Below, in pieces: positions 15,221 to 23,398 of a stretch of 44,278 nucleotides of DNA. Origin of the DNA: a virus; IMG/VR virus record IMGVR_UViG_3300031787_000234, positions 1-44,278 of that record; one strand, written 5' to 3'. Below the pieces are notes generated by a model. The model was given only the letters and a program-made list of their open reading frames with translations. It searched no databases and was not told where the DNA came from. A program made the position numbers and the translations under genes. Within the stretch, counting starts at the first letter, position 1. Each line of letters opens with the position of its first letter.

Positions 15221-15857
15221 CGTCCCGTTCTTCGCCCTGCTCCAGTACTCGACGAAGCCCCAAACCCCAACAACTACGTTCTTCCGCCGCTGCGCCATCG
15301 CCGTGAAGGGCATGCACTCAATCAAGGGCGTGCCCGCAGTGCCGCAGGCTGTCAAACGACTCCAAACCCAAATCGCGAGCGGCAACAAGGCGATGTGTGA
15401 ATGCTTCACGCCCGGGTGCGTGGTTGTCCCCATCCCCAGCAGCACAATTCTGACGGACAAGCAGGTGACTGCTCCGATGCTGTTGTGCAAGGAGATGGTC
15501 AAACAGGGTGTGGCGGCTGAGGTCGCCCCGCTCCTTCGGCGGACAAAGACCATCCCGAAGGCACACCTCAGCAAGAGCGGCGACCGCACAACGTTTGACA
15601 CCAAAGTCGATTCGCTGGCCGTCGACCATCAGCCGGTGTTGAGTGGGAAGGGGGACACGTTTGTCCTGGTTGACGACGTCATCACCACCGGCTGCACGAT
15701 GCTGGCCGCCCTCGCCGTGCTGCAAAACACGTATCCCCAGGCTCAGATTCGCTGCTTCGCGATGCTCCGAGCAGTCAGTTATCAAGAACAGGTGACCACG
15801 ATGATCTTCCCCGTGAAGGGCTTGCTCACCTACCCGCCACACTGGCGGGAACCCTGA
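15204..15857 (+). CDS. ComF-type phosphoribosyltransferase (217 aa)
   Basis: Type I phosphoribosyltransferase fold with the PRPP-binding loop TFVLVDDVITTGCTM near residue 153-167 (the hydrophobic strand, two Asp, T-T-G pattern). Upstream, VVVPIPSSTILTDKQVT and LLRRTKTIPKAHLSKSGDR match the ComF layout (PVPxS, LxRxxxTxxQxxLxxxxR). The usual N-terminal zinc finger of ComF is replaced by a region with MCECFTPGC. It presumably transfers or releases a ribose-phosphate on an unknown base or nucleotide. Start GTG 15204 lies inside the DprA-like gene, with GGAG seven bases upstream. It converges with the minus-strand gene ending at 15871. Confidence 0.82.
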   Translation: MQCPSDVPFFALLQYSTKPQTPTTTFFRRCAIAVKGMHSIKGVPAVPQAVKRLQTQIASGNKAMCECFTPGCVVVPIPSSTILTDKQVTAPMLLCKEMVKQGVAAEVAPLLRRTKTIPKAHLSKSGDRTTFDTKVDSLAVDHQPVLSGKGDTFVLVDDVITTGCTMLAALAVLQNTYPQAQIRCFAMLRAVSYQEQVTTMIFPVKGLLTYPPHWREP

Positions 15858-15870
15858 CCCGCCACCGTCC

Positions 15871-16113
15871 TCACCACCAGATGTTCGGCCGGCAGTACGG
15901 CCCCTGGTACGGGTGCCACGGCTCAAGCGGCGGCCTCCACGGCTGGGGCAGCGGAGGGATCGGCGGCGTCTGTGGCTGGGTCATCAGATGGGTCATCAGC
16001 TTGGCCTTGAGGAACGCCAACTCGAGCTCCATCCGCTCGATGCGGTCGGCGAGCTCCCTCACCGTGTCCGGCTTGGGTGAGCTCGCGGGGGTCTTCGGCT
16101 TCGGGTTCTTCAT
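15871..16113 (-). CDS. Small coiled-coil, proline/tryptophan-rich protein (80 aa)
   Basis: ATG 16113 with AGGAG at 6 bases. The N-terminus is Lys/Pro-rich (MKNPKPKTPASSPKP). Residues ~17-43 form a leucine-heptad coiled coil (VRELADRIERMELELAFLKA). The C-terminus is Pro/Trp-rich (PWRPPLEPWHPYQGPYCRP). It follows the internal-virion-type gene on the same strand with a 10-base gap, so is probably a virion or assembly peptide. No family recognised. It converges on the plus-strand island. Confidence 0.6.
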   Translation of the reverse strand: MKNPKPKTPASSPKPDTVRELADRIERMELELAFLKAKLMTHLMTQPQTPPIPPLPQPWRPPLEPWHPYQGPYCRPNIWW

Positions 16114-16123
16114 GCTGGTCTCC

Positions 16124-17545
16124 TCACCCCCCCATCGCCTCACGGAGTGCCCGCTCATCGGGCGACAGCTTCGCCTGGCTGCTGGCCCGGGCCTCGGCCT
16201 CGCGTGACGACTGCTTCATCCGGGCATCCTCCGCCGCCTTCGCCTTCGCCGCGTCCTCGGTGGACTTCTTCGCCCCCATGATCTTCTGGTACTGGCGGAT
16301 CAACTCGGCGGAAATCTCCTCCGGCGTCGCCTTGCTCAGATCGCCGCCATACTCCGCCTTCAATCGCAAACGCATGGCTTGGGCGGCACCAGACTCCTCA
16401 AACTGCTTGCCCGTCACCTCCCCAAAGCCGGGCACTTGCTCAACGAGAGCGTCTGCCATCTGGCTCTGTTGAGCAGCACTGTCTGTCTTCACCCACGACG
16501 GCCGGGCCGGGGCCGGCGAACCGCCACCGCCCAGCCGGGCGCGGGCCTCGTCGCGGGTGGCCTCGAACCGCGCCGCCGCCGTCTCCAGTTCCGCCAGGGC
16601 CTTGTCCCGCTCGGAATCCAGAGCGTTCTCATCGAGCTTGTCAACCTTCCGCTGGGCGGACTTGAACAACGCCAACGCCACCACCACGCGCGGATCATCG
16701 TCGGCCGCCGCCTCCGCCGCCTTCCGCTGGGCCAACTCCTGGGCCGGGGTCAGCTCGCCGAACATCGCCCCCATCTGTGACGGGCTCGGCCCCTGCATGA
16801 CATCCATCAACTGCCCAGGGCTCAGATTCGCCTCGGCCATCAGCTGCCCGAGCATCGCCTTGCGCTGATCAATCTGCTGCTGGAACTGATCGTCGATCCC
16901 CATCTGCGACGTCGCTCGGTGGCCGAACTTCGCCAGTGCCTTCACACGGAACGCCTCCCACTTGGCGATGTCATCTTGCAGCGACTGGATCGCCGCCTGC
17001 CGCTGCTTGAGCTCGTTGCCCCGCACGCGGACCCGGTCCCGCTCGGCGATCCGCCGCTGCAAGGCCGCCCGCGCCGCAGGCCCGCTCATCCCCAGGAACT
17101 CCGTCCCGTCGTCCACCTCCGACGTGCTCAGCCCCAGCCCCATGAACTCCCGCTGCACGGCCATCCGCTCGGCCATGTCCTCATCTTGCTGCCGCTTCCG
17201 CTCCGCCTCGCTCAGCTGATCCAGCCGCGTCGTGCGGTCCTGCTGGAACTTGGCCTGCTGGGTCCGGCGGAAATCGTCCATGACGCCGGCCCCGAACGAG
17301 GCGGGAACCCGCGACAGATCCAGCCCAAGCCCCGCCTCCCGGCCCATTTGCCCCATCAGGCCCCGGGCCTCCTGCTCATCGGCCAGGGCCCGCTGGCGAT
17401 CCTCCTCGGCAAGGGCATCCATCAGGGTCAGCCGCTGCCGCTGGAACTGGTCGCGCTGGGCCTGCTGCTGCAAGCCCTGGGCCTGGAGCCCGAGCCCGAG
17501 ACCACGGGCGATCGGACTGGACAGATCAATGCTGAACTGGCTCAT
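16124..17545 (-). CDS. Internal virion-type protein, helical and Gln/Ala-rich (473 aa)
   Basis: ATG 17545 has AAGGAG at 6 bases. The protein is almost entirely helical and rich in Gln, Ala, Arg and Glu: LGLQAQGLQQQAQRDQFQRQ at the N-terminus, MAERMAVQREFMGLGL, a long coiled region around ELKQRQAAIQSLQDDIAKWE, and a Ser/Ala/Lys-rich end. This composition and position (between the tail genes and the giant protein) match internal or ejection proteins of short-tailed phages. No sequence family is firmly recognised. Together with the two genes upstream it likely forms the injected core. Confidence 0.55.
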   Translation of the reverse strand: MSQFSIDLSSPIARGLGLGLQAQGLQQQAQRDQFQRQRLTLMDALAEEDRQRALADEQEARGLMGQMGREAGLGLDLSRVPASFGAGVMDDFRRTQQAKFQQDRTTRLDQLSEAERKRQQDEDMAERMAVQREFMGLGLSTSEVDDGTEFLGMSGPAARAALQRRIAERDRVRVRGNELKQRQAAIQSLQDDIAKWEAFRVKALAKFGHRATSQMGIDDQFQQQIDQRKAMLGQLMAEANLSPGQLMDVMQGPSPSQMGAMFGELTPAQELAQRKAAEAAADDDPRVVVALALFKSAQRKVDKLDENALDSERDKALAELETAAARFEATRDEARARLGGGGSPAPARPSWVKTDSAAQQSQMADALVEQVPGFGEVTGKQFEESGAAQAMRLRLKAEYGGDLSKATPEEISAELIRQYQKIMGAKKSTEDAAKAKAAEDARMKQSSREAEARASSQAKLSPDERALREAMGG

Positions 17546-17556
17546 GGGGGGCTCCT

Positions 17557-17793
17557 TCAGTCTTCGTCTTCGTCGGCGTCGGGCCGCTCACGGTGGCGGA
17601 CCTCCGCCCGCATCAATTCGGTGCTGGCGTACCAGTTGCCGTGCGAGGCACGGCGGGCGCAGGTGTTCCCGTGCTCGTCCATGTACGTCACCAGCAGCAT
17701 GATCGAGTCGAACCCCTCTTCGCGGAGGATCACCATCGCGCGGCCGACGGCCATCTCCTTCCGCAGCCGCTCTCGGGTGTCCGCGTCGTTCAT
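17557..17793 (-). CDS. Small hypothetical protein (78 aa)
   Basis: ATG 17793; no strong ribosome site, only GGAA some 10 bases upstream. The peptide begins MNDADTRERLRKEMAVGRAM, with VILREEGFDSIMLLVTYMDEHGNT in the middle and an acidic end (PDADEDED). It has a compact alpha/beta look: helix, strand, His/Gly turn, helix. It lies between two internal-virion-type genes with 3- and 11-base gaps. I recognise no family; a chaperone or a minor virion part are both possible. Confidence 0.6.
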   Translation of the reverse strand: MNDADTRERLRKEMAVGRAMVILREEGFDSIMLLVTYMDEHGNTCARRASHGNWYASTELMRAEVRHRERPDADEDED

Positions 17794-17796
17794 GGC

Positions 17797-18696
17797 TCAG
17801 CCGTTCCGGCGGGCGTACGGCAGGCTCTGGCCCATCCCGCCCATGCCGCCGCCCCCGCCTCCGCCGGCGTTCTGGCCGTTCTGCATCAGCGAGAACGCCC
17901 CGAGGGTGCTCAGGCCGCCCGCGAGGCTGCCCATCGCCGCACCGGCCGGAGACGCCCCGCCGCCGAACTGCACCTGCTGGGGCATGAACGCCGCGCCGCC
18001 CATCATCGCCGATCGGCTGTTCACCGGCATCATCCTGGCGTTGAACGCCAGTTGGTTGCTCGCCCGCCGGTTGGTCTCCATGCCCGCCAGACGGCCGCCC
18101 ATCAGCCCCATGCGGCTGTTGCGGGCCGCCTGCCACCGGGCCGCCCCCTCGCGCTGGATCTGGGCCATGGCGTCCATCAGCTGGTTGTTCGCCATCATGG
18201 CGTTCCCCGCGAGCTGGTTCCCCAGCAGGGAACCGCCCAGCCGCCCCATGCTCGCCATCGTCACCTGGTCCGCCTGGCGCCGGGCTCGATCGGTGTTGAA
18301 CCGCGCCCGGGCCTGGGCCGCGGCCTCAAAGTCCCGCGCGAACCCCTCCTGCTCGGACGCCATCCGATCCAGCCGGTCAGTGTTCCGCTGCTCAAAAGCC
18401 CCGGCGGCGTCGTTGTCGCGGATCAGCTGCTCGCCCAGTCGGCTCATCGCCTGCTGGGTGGGCTCGTACCGCCCGAAGAACCGGGCCTGTGCGGCGGCGT
18501 TGCCCCGGTTGGAGAAGTCGCGGCCGTCGGCCCCGAACTCCATCCACAACTGGCGGTTGCGGGCTTGCCCGATTTCGTTCTGGGCGAACTGCCGGGATTT
18601 GCGGGCCTCCCGGTTGGAGCCCTGCGCCCCAAGGAATGAGCCGATGCCGCCCATGGCCATGCCGCCGCCAAGAAGACCGATGCTGAGTGGGTCCAT
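17797..18696 (-). CDS. Internal virion-type protein with glycine-rich ends (299 aa)
   Basis: The chosen start ATG 18696 gives MDPLSIGLLGGGMAMGGIGSFLGA, a glycine-zipper hydrophobic N-terminus like that of short-tailed phage internal virion proteins (T7 gp14-like layout). The middle (~35-190) is Gln/Arg/Asn-rich helix (RQFAQNEIGQARNRQLW, NQLMDAMAQIQREGAARWQ). The C-terminus is Gly/Met-rich (NAGGGGGGGMGGMGQ). A TTG at 18732, directly after the preceding stop, is an alternative start. The membrane-active termini suggest a role in forming the DNA ejection channel; this is inference from layout. Confidence 0.55.
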   Translation of the reverse strand: MDPLSIGLLGGGMAMGGIGSFLGAQGSNREARKSRQFAQNEIGQARNRQLWMEFGADGRDFSNRGNAAAQARFFGRYEPTQQAMSRLGEQLIRDNDAAGAFEQRNTDRLDRMASEQEGFARDFEAAAQARARFNTDRARRQADQVTMASMGRLGGSLLGNQLAGNAMMANNQLMDAMAQIQREGAARWQAARNSRMGLMGGRLAGMETNRRASNQLAFNARMMPVNSRSAMMGGAAFMPQQVQFGGGASPAGAAMGSLAGGLSTLGAFSLMQNGQNAGGGGGGGMGGMGQSLPYARRNG

Positions 18697-18732
18697 GCCC
18701 GTGGGGTATGGGATCACCCCGACGCGCGGCAA

Positions 18733-19275
18733 CTACTCCGACACCACCGGCGGTCCGCTGGGAGGCACCGGCGGGTCACCGGTCGCCGCCTGGTCGTCCG
18801 GGGCGTCCGCCCCCGTCGCCCAGTTGATCCCGCGCGGGCGCAGCAGCCCGATCACCCCGGTGTGGACCCACCCCTCCGCCCCGCTGGTCTTGTCCACGTC
18901 CGCCTGGATGACGCCCGTGGCGTCGGTGTGCGTCAGGCGAACATCCCCCAGGGTCGCCAGCTCCCGCCAGTTACCCGTTGGGTAACTCACCCCGACCCCC
19001 GCCGGCGGGCCGAACTGGGTGTCAGAGATGTACCACCACACCAGCCACCGCCCCGGCGACCGGCCGCGGGCGTCCCGGAACGAGGTCGGCGGGTACCGCC
19101 GATCCAGCCGATCGACCACCTCCATCGTCAGCCGCCGCGAGGTCACCAGCAGCGGGCCGAACCGGCTGCGGACCTGGGCGATGGGGTCGTCAGCGAACCC
19201 CGCCAACGTCTGAATCGTGCGGGAAATCTGCCCCGGATCGGTGCTCAACTTTGCCGTGATGACCCGTGCTGGCAT
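18733..19275 (-). CDS. Hypothetical virion-region protein (180 aa)
   Basis: ATG 19275 (MPARVITAKLSTDPGQ) has GGAG at 6 bases, preferred over the ATG eight codons earlier. Residues ~1-60 contain two helices (GQISRTIQTLAGFADDPIAQ, RRLTMEVVDRLDRRYPP). Residues ~75-145 are beta-rich (GRWLVWWYISDTQFGPPAG, GVIQADVDKTSGAEGWVHT). The end is Pro/Gly-rich. Position between the propeller-like tail protein and the internal virion genes suggests a structural part. No family recognised. Confidence 0.55.
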   Translation of the reverse strand: MPARVITAKLSTDPGQISRTIQTLAGFADDPIAQVRSRFGPLLVTSRRLTMEVVDRLDRRYPPTSFRDARGRSPGRWLVWWYISDTQFGPPAGVGVSYPTGNWRELATLGDVRLTHTDATGVIQADVDKTSGAEGWVHTGVIGLLRPRGINWATGADAPDDQAATGDPPVPPSGPPVVSE

Positions 19276-19312
19276 ATCGTTCTCCGCTTCTGGCTTCATG
19301 CCAAGGCCGCGT

Positions 19313-19337
19313 CCGCCACCGCCAACACCGGTGGCGG
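19313..19337 (-). terminator. Strong hairpin after the 673-residue tail gene
   Basis: CCGCCACCG (19313-19321) pairs perfectly with CGGTGGCGG (19329-19337) over a 7-base loop, 39 bases below the stop at 19376. On the minus strand no T-run follows, so it may slow rather than end transcription into the internal virion genes. On the plus strand it is followed by TTGTCGTTTT. Confidence 0.45.
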
Positions 19338-19375
19338 TTGTCGTTTTGGGGGGCGGGGGCGAGGGGGGGGACCGG

Positions 19376-21397
19376 TCACGAGTTCATCCGGGCATCCACG
19401 CCGACCACGTCCAGCGTGAGGTTCTCGATCGACCACGGCGTCCCGCCATCACCCGGCCCGATCACCACCGCCATCGCCTGGCTGCGGACCGCCGCACAGT
19501 GCGGGTCGTTGCGGTACGGCCCCACCATCATCGTCATCAGCGGCTTGCGGTACGCGGGCTCAAGCACATCCTCCGCCGTCCGCGCCCCGAACACCCGGAC
19601 CAGCGTCGGCCCGGACTTGCGCGAGAGCACCGGCCGCACGTTGCAGGCGACCAGGTCCCCGCCGCCGTCACCGCGCAGCACCGGCATGGTCACAAACGCC
19701 TGGATCGGCGAGCCGTCGTCGCTGGTGGCCGCGTCGTCGATCCGCCGGAGGTGTCCATCCGCACATCCGATCACCAGCTCGCCGCGCCAGATGGCCGCCG
19801 CCGTCGGCCGCATCTCGGTCGGGAAGGCCTGCGGGTGCAAACCCCCGGCCCCCTTCTCCCACCGGCCCTTGCGCTCGTCGTACGCGAAGATGGTCTCCGG
19901 CAGCACGATCCAGGTCAGATGCCGCCGGGGATCGCGGACCACGATCGCGGCGTCGGTGGTGACCTCAATCCCCTCCGAGACCGTGTCGCGGGTGATGTTC
20001 ACCGCATCCGGCCCGTTCACCACCACCAGGCCCTGTTCGGTGTGGACCACCAGCAGGCCATCCTCCACGCTCACCATCGCTCCCGGTCCGCTGGCGCCAG
20101 CGTCCTCCAGAACGACCTCGTTGTCAATCTGCCCCAGCGCCGGGTCACCGATGACCAGGTGCAGCGAGCCGGAGCAGCCGACCAGGAGTGACGTGTTGGA
20201 AGCCTCCTGCAGCGCCACGATCGGCTGGCCGATCTTCAGCGGCCGCGTTCCGGTCAGCGTGAACGCCCGGCCCGCCAGGTCTGAGCCGGTGTCCAGGTCC
20301 AGGGCGTTGCCCGGCACGCTGAACAGCAGGTTCTGCGGGTCGGCCGGATCACCGCCGATCGCCAGCCGGGCGCCATGCGTGCCCAGCAGAGTGGCCGTCG
20401 TCGTCCCGGGGGACGTCTGCCCGGGCAGCGTGCCGGCCGTCGGGACATACGGGTCAACCGTGAAGGCGATCGGGTCCAGCACCCGCGCCCGGCCGCCGCC
20501 GAGCATGTAGACCCGCCCGTAGAACTCGCGGGCCGACACCCGGTCATCGGGACCGAACACCCCGGCCGCCACCGTGCGAACCGCTTGGGTGGAGTCGATC
20601 AGGTAGACGTTCCCGCCCGCCACCGCCACCAGCAGATCCTCCCGGTTCTGCCGCTGGCCCACCAAGGCGGACAGCCGCGCCCGGCGGACCACCACGCCGG
20701 AGGCGTCAGCACCGAACCCGGCCGCCCGCAGGGTCGGGAAGTTGCCCGCCCGGCTGGGCTTGAAGTTCGCCGTGTCCGCCGGCGGGGTGTACGTCGTGGT
20801 CAGCTTGTGCCGGATGGTCGGGGCCGCCTCGTCGTTGAGCCGGATCTCGATGAAGCCGCCGACCACGCGCACGTCCAGCGAGAACGAGACCGACGAGCTC
20901 ACGCGGGGGGCGATGTTCACGTCGCAGGCCGCCCCGGAGGGGATTCCGTCCGCGTCGTTGGTCACCCAGGGTGACGTCCCGAGATCACTGTCCAGGATGA
21001 CCGTGCCCTCAAACCGCCGCCGCAGTTGCAGGCGGCCGCTGGTGTTCACCACCGCCTCATACCCGCTCTGCCCATCCAGCGAGGCCCGCACCATGGCGAA
21101 GACCTCGCCGGTGACGTAACTCTCGCAGTCCAGCAGCACCGCCACCGCCTCGGGGGCATCGTCCGACAGCACCACCGACCGGCGGCTCTGGGTCAGCGTC
21201 CACACCTCGCCGGTCTGGGACCAGTTGTCCGGGGGCAGGATCAGCACCGCCGCCGAGCCCACGCCGCCGGCGGTGGCCGTGAACGGCTGGGCCAGCGTGC
21301 CCCAGGCGGTCAGTTCAAGAACCCGCCGGGCCGCCGACGCCGTGAACAGGCGACCGCCGCGAACCCATGCGAGCCCGGTGGTTGCCAGTCCGGCCAT
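19376..21397 (-). CDS. Beta-propeller-like tail protein (673 aa)
   Basis: ATG 21397 with GGAGGG 9 bases upstream. The protein is beta-rich with repeated short blades such as LLVAVAGGNVYLIDSTQAVR, FYGRVYMLGGGRARVLDPIAF, ARLAIGGDPADPQNLLFSVPGN and ELVIGCADGHLRRIDDA. These look like propeller repeats. Tail-tube/nozzle proteins of short-tailed phages (T7 gp12 type) have comparable size and propeller-like content, and the N-terminal GGRLFTASAARRVLELTAWG would fit. The exact role (nozzle, stabiliser or fibre base) cannot be fixed from sequence alone. It lies between tail-fibre-type genes and internal virion genes. Confidence 0.55.
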   Translation of the reverse strand: MAGLATTGLAWVRGGRLFTASAARRVLELTAWGTLAQPFTATAGGVGSAAVLILPPDNWSQTGEVWTLTQSRRSVVLSDDAPEAVAVLLDCESYVTGEVFAMVRASLDGQSGYEAVVNTSGRLQLRRRFEGTVILDSDLGTSPWVTNDADGIPSGAACDVNIAPRVSSSVSFSLDVRVVGGFIEIRLNDEAAPTIRHKLTTTYTPPADTANFKPSRAGNFPTLRAAGFGADASGVVVRRARLSALVGQRQNREDLLVAVAGGNVYLIDSTQAVRTVAAGVFGPDDRVSAREFYGRVYMLGGGRARVLDPIAFTVDPYVPTAGTLPGQTSPGTTTATLLGTHGARLAIGGDPADPQNLLFSVPGNALDLDTGSDLAGRAFTLTGTRPLKIGQPIVALQEASNTSLLVGCSGSLHLVIGDPALGQIDNEVVLEDAGASGPGAMVSVEDGLLVVHTEQGLVVVNGPDAVNITRDTVSEGIEVTTDAAIVVRDPRRHLTWIVLPETIFAYDERKGRWEKGAGGLHPQAFPTEMRPTAAAIWRGELVIGCADGHLRRIDDAATSDDGSPIQAFVTMPVLRGDGGGDLVACNVRPVLSRKSGPTLVRVFGARTAEDVLEPAYRKPLMTMMVGPYRNDPHCAAVRSQAMAVVIGPGDGGTPWSIENLTLDVVGVDARMNS

Positions 21398-21400
21398 GAA

Positions 21401-22240
21401 TCAGCCCTCCACGATGGTCAGCGTGCCCAGGACATCCATCTGCACCGAGCCCGACGTATCCGCCGGGGCGAACGCCAGCGACAGCCCAGCGGAGGCCGGG
21501 ATGTTCGGCAGGCCCAGCGAGGCGAAGTCGAAGAGCTGGCCGGAAACACCCACCGGGACGGCGGCAATCTGGCGAACCAGCGACACCAGCACGTTGTTCC
21601 CCAGCGCCGTGCCCGACGAGTTGATCGACTGGACCGACCGGACGCCCCGGTCCCCGGCCGCCAGCCCAAACCGCCACATGGTGCGGTTCTGGGCTCCGGA
21701 CGGGATCGTCAGGCCCGGGCCCACCCGGCCGGAAGTCCCCTCAGCGTTCGTGTACGTCGGGGTGAGCGTCACCGATCCGCCGGCAGCGGCCATCAGTTCG
21801 GCCCACAGTTCCACGCCGCGCCCGCCGGAGTAATTGCGCGGGTCGGGGCCGTTGGGCACGGCCAGCGTGCCGGACATGCCGCCGTTGGCCCCGTTGGAGA
21901 TCGTCCGCCAGGAGGCGATGCGATCGAAGATCAGCAGCGTGCCGGGCCGAGCGGCCTGCACGTGGGCCTGGGCCAGGTACAGCAGGTTGCCCACGCCCGG
22001 ATCGGTGAACGGGATCACCCCGCAGTTGGCCGACGCCGAGGTCACCAGCGTGGTCGCCAGGTTGGGGAAACCCGCGTCCACGCCCACGCCAGGGATGCCC
22101 TTCCAGAGGGCCCCGCCGGTGGAATCGAGCATGTTGGTGAAGGCCAACGTGGTCGGCGCGTACGACGCATCACGGCCGAAGGGAATCCGCTGGGCCTGCC
22201 CCAGCGCGGACACAAGCTGATCGGTCGAAGAAATCGCCAT
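21401..22240 (-). CDS. Putative virion surface/tail protein (279 aa)
   Basis: ATG 22240 has GAGGTG at 7 bases. The sequence is Gly/Ser/Thr/Asn-rich with many short beta segments: QRIPFGRDASYAPTTLAF, LTPTYTNAEGTSGRVGPGL, VPVGVSGQLFDFASLGLP, and the ending GSVQMDVLGTLTIVEG. Low charge and no long helices fit a structural virion protein. It is three bases from the tail-fibre-type gene upstream and three bases from the propeller protein downstream, so it is part of the tail block. Family not recognised. Confidence 0.55.
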   Translation of the reverse strand: MAISSTDQLVSALGQAQRIPFGRDASYAPTTLAFTNMLDSTGGALWKGIPGVGVDAGFPNLATTLVTSASANCGVIPFTDPGVGNLLYLAQAHVQAARPGTLLIFDRIASWRTISNGANGGMSGTLAVPNGPDPRNYSGGRGVELWAELMAAAGGSVTLTPTYTNAEGTSGRVGPGLTIPSGAQNRTMWRFGLAAGDRGVRSVQSINSSGTALGNNVLVSLVRQIAAVPVGVSGQLFDFASLGLPNIPASAGLSLAFAPADTSGSVQMDVLGTLTIVEG

Positions 22241-22243
22241 GGC

Positions 22244-22651
22244 TCACACCTCGTTGAGGACCAGGTTGCCGACGCCCAGGGTGGGCACGATGCCGGTGGT
22301 GACAGTGAACGGGGACACCACCGATCCCCGGTAGAGCATGTTGCCGCCGGTCGGGGCATCCCACAGCGCAAACGCCGTGATGGTCCCCCACGCCGCCGAC
22401 GCGGTCGGGAAGACGATCGGGCGGGCGTTGGCCTTGGCGCCGCCCGCCGCCGCCGCCCAGTTCCCCGCCGTCTGGGCGTTGTCGACCGCTGCCCTGGCGT
22501 AGGACCCGCCGGAGACCTCCGTGCCGCCCGTGCCGTCATCGGCGGGCGGAGCGGTGTACAGGGCCACGTAGACCATCGCCGGGGGCGTCAAGGGCGCACC
22601 GCCGAACAGGTGATCCAGGACCGAGTTGCGAAGGCCGGTGCTCTTGGGCAT
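22244..22651 (-). CDS. Phage tail fibre-type protein (135 aa)
   Basis: A recognisable small phage family annotated as 'tail fibre protein': LRNSVLDHLFGG, VYVALYTAPPADDGTGGTEVSGGSYAR, ANARPIVFPTASAAWGTITAFALWDAPTGGNMLYRG and a short beta end. The usual order (N-terminal LxxHxF, LYxALxTxxPxxxGxGxEVxGxxYxR, then a FxxATxxWGxIxxxxxxDA block) is intact and full length. It probably forms part of the tail tip or a fibre adaptor. Neighbouring genes are tail proteins. Confidence 0.75.
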   Translation of the reverse strand: MPKSTGLRNSVLDHLFGGAPLTPPAMVYVALYTAPPADDGTGGTEVSGGSYARAAVDNAQTAGNWAAAAGGAKANARPIVFPTASAAWGTITAFALWDAPTGGNMLYRGSVVSPFTVTTGIVPTLGVGNLVLNEV

Positions 22652-22654
22652 GGT

Positions 22655-23398
22655 TCAGGCAGCCTTGGTGGGCAGTTCGTCGGCGTCGATCTTGCCGTTG
22701 CGGTTGCGGTCCAGCAGGGTCAACAGGAGAATCTGGTTCTGCTGGGCGTCGGCCTTGGCCTTCCGCTCGGCCTCGTCGTATGCCGCATCCTCACGGCGAC
22801 GGGCACGCTTCTGCATGTACCCCACGCCCGCCCCGCCCAACGCCAGCCCGAAGATGGTCTCGATGCCGCTGGGGCCCAGCCCGGCCGCCGTCGTCGCCTG
22901 GCTGACACCGGGGATGCCCTGGAGCACCCGAGCAAAGCCCAGGGCCTGCTCCCGCTTCTGCTCGATCAGCCCGAGGGCGGCGGTGGTCTGCTCATCCAGG
23001 GCAGCACGAGCGGAGGCCAGATCGGCCGCCTTGTCCACCAGTCGGGCCTGAATGTCCGCTTGCTTCGCGGCCGCATCCCGAACAACCTGGGCCGCCTCCG
23101 CCTCGGTCTTCGCCGCGTCGATCTTCTGGGCGGCGGCGAGGTTCGCCAGCTGAGCCTCCGCATCCGCCTTGGCCTTGCGGACCGCCGCCTCCGCCTTGGC
23201 CTGCTCGCGGCGCTGCTCATCGGCCAGCCGTCGCTCCTCCCGCTCGACCTCGATCATCAACTGCGGAGCCGTCACCTCCTTGCCGGTGATCGGTGAGGCC
23301 ACCTTGGGGGCAAACACATCACACCCGCCCGCCAGCACGCCAAACACCAGCAGCAGGCCCATGCACGCCAGAACGCCGTATCCAATTCGATTCTTCAT
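22655..23398 (-). CDS. Lipoprotein with coiled coil, membrane span and EF-hand loop (247 aa)
   Basis: ATG 23398 overlaps the preceding TGA (ATGA) with GGAG at 6 bases. Residues 1-26 are a lipoprotein signal ending in the lipobox LAGGC (Cys26). Residues ~45-150 are a charged Ala/Glu/Lys coiled coil. Residues 178-195 (GIETIFGLALGGAGVGYM) are a possible membrane span, followed by a basic stretch and DRNRNGKIDADE (230-241), a canonical EF-hand calcium loop. An outer-membrane lipid anchor plus coiled coil plus C-terminal membrane segment is the plan of a unimolecular spanin, which joins the two membranes at lysis. The EF-hand is not usual there. A virion or tail-baseplate function is the alternative given its tail-gene neighbours. 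Confidence 0.7.
   Translation of the reverse strand: MKNRIGYGVLACMGLLLVFGVLAGGCDVFAPKVASPITGKEVTAPQLMIEVEREERRLADEQRREQAKAEAAVRKAKADAEAQLANLAAAQKIDAAKTEAEAAQVVRDAAAKQADIQARLVDKAADLASARAALDEQTTAALGLIEQKREQALGFARVLQGIPGVSQATTAAGLGPSGIETIFGLALGGAGVGYMQKRARRREDAAYDEAERKAKADAQQNQILLLTLLDRNRNGKIDADELPTKAA

Noticed and set aside
16919-18985. A 688-codon plus-strand open frame
   Set aside because: It is antisense to four minus-strand virion genes with ribosome sites and sensible sequence.
21026-23296. A 756-codon plus-strand open frame
   Set aside because: It is antisense to tail genes, including the recognisable tail-fibre family member. Long open frames on the wrong strand are expected at this G+C.
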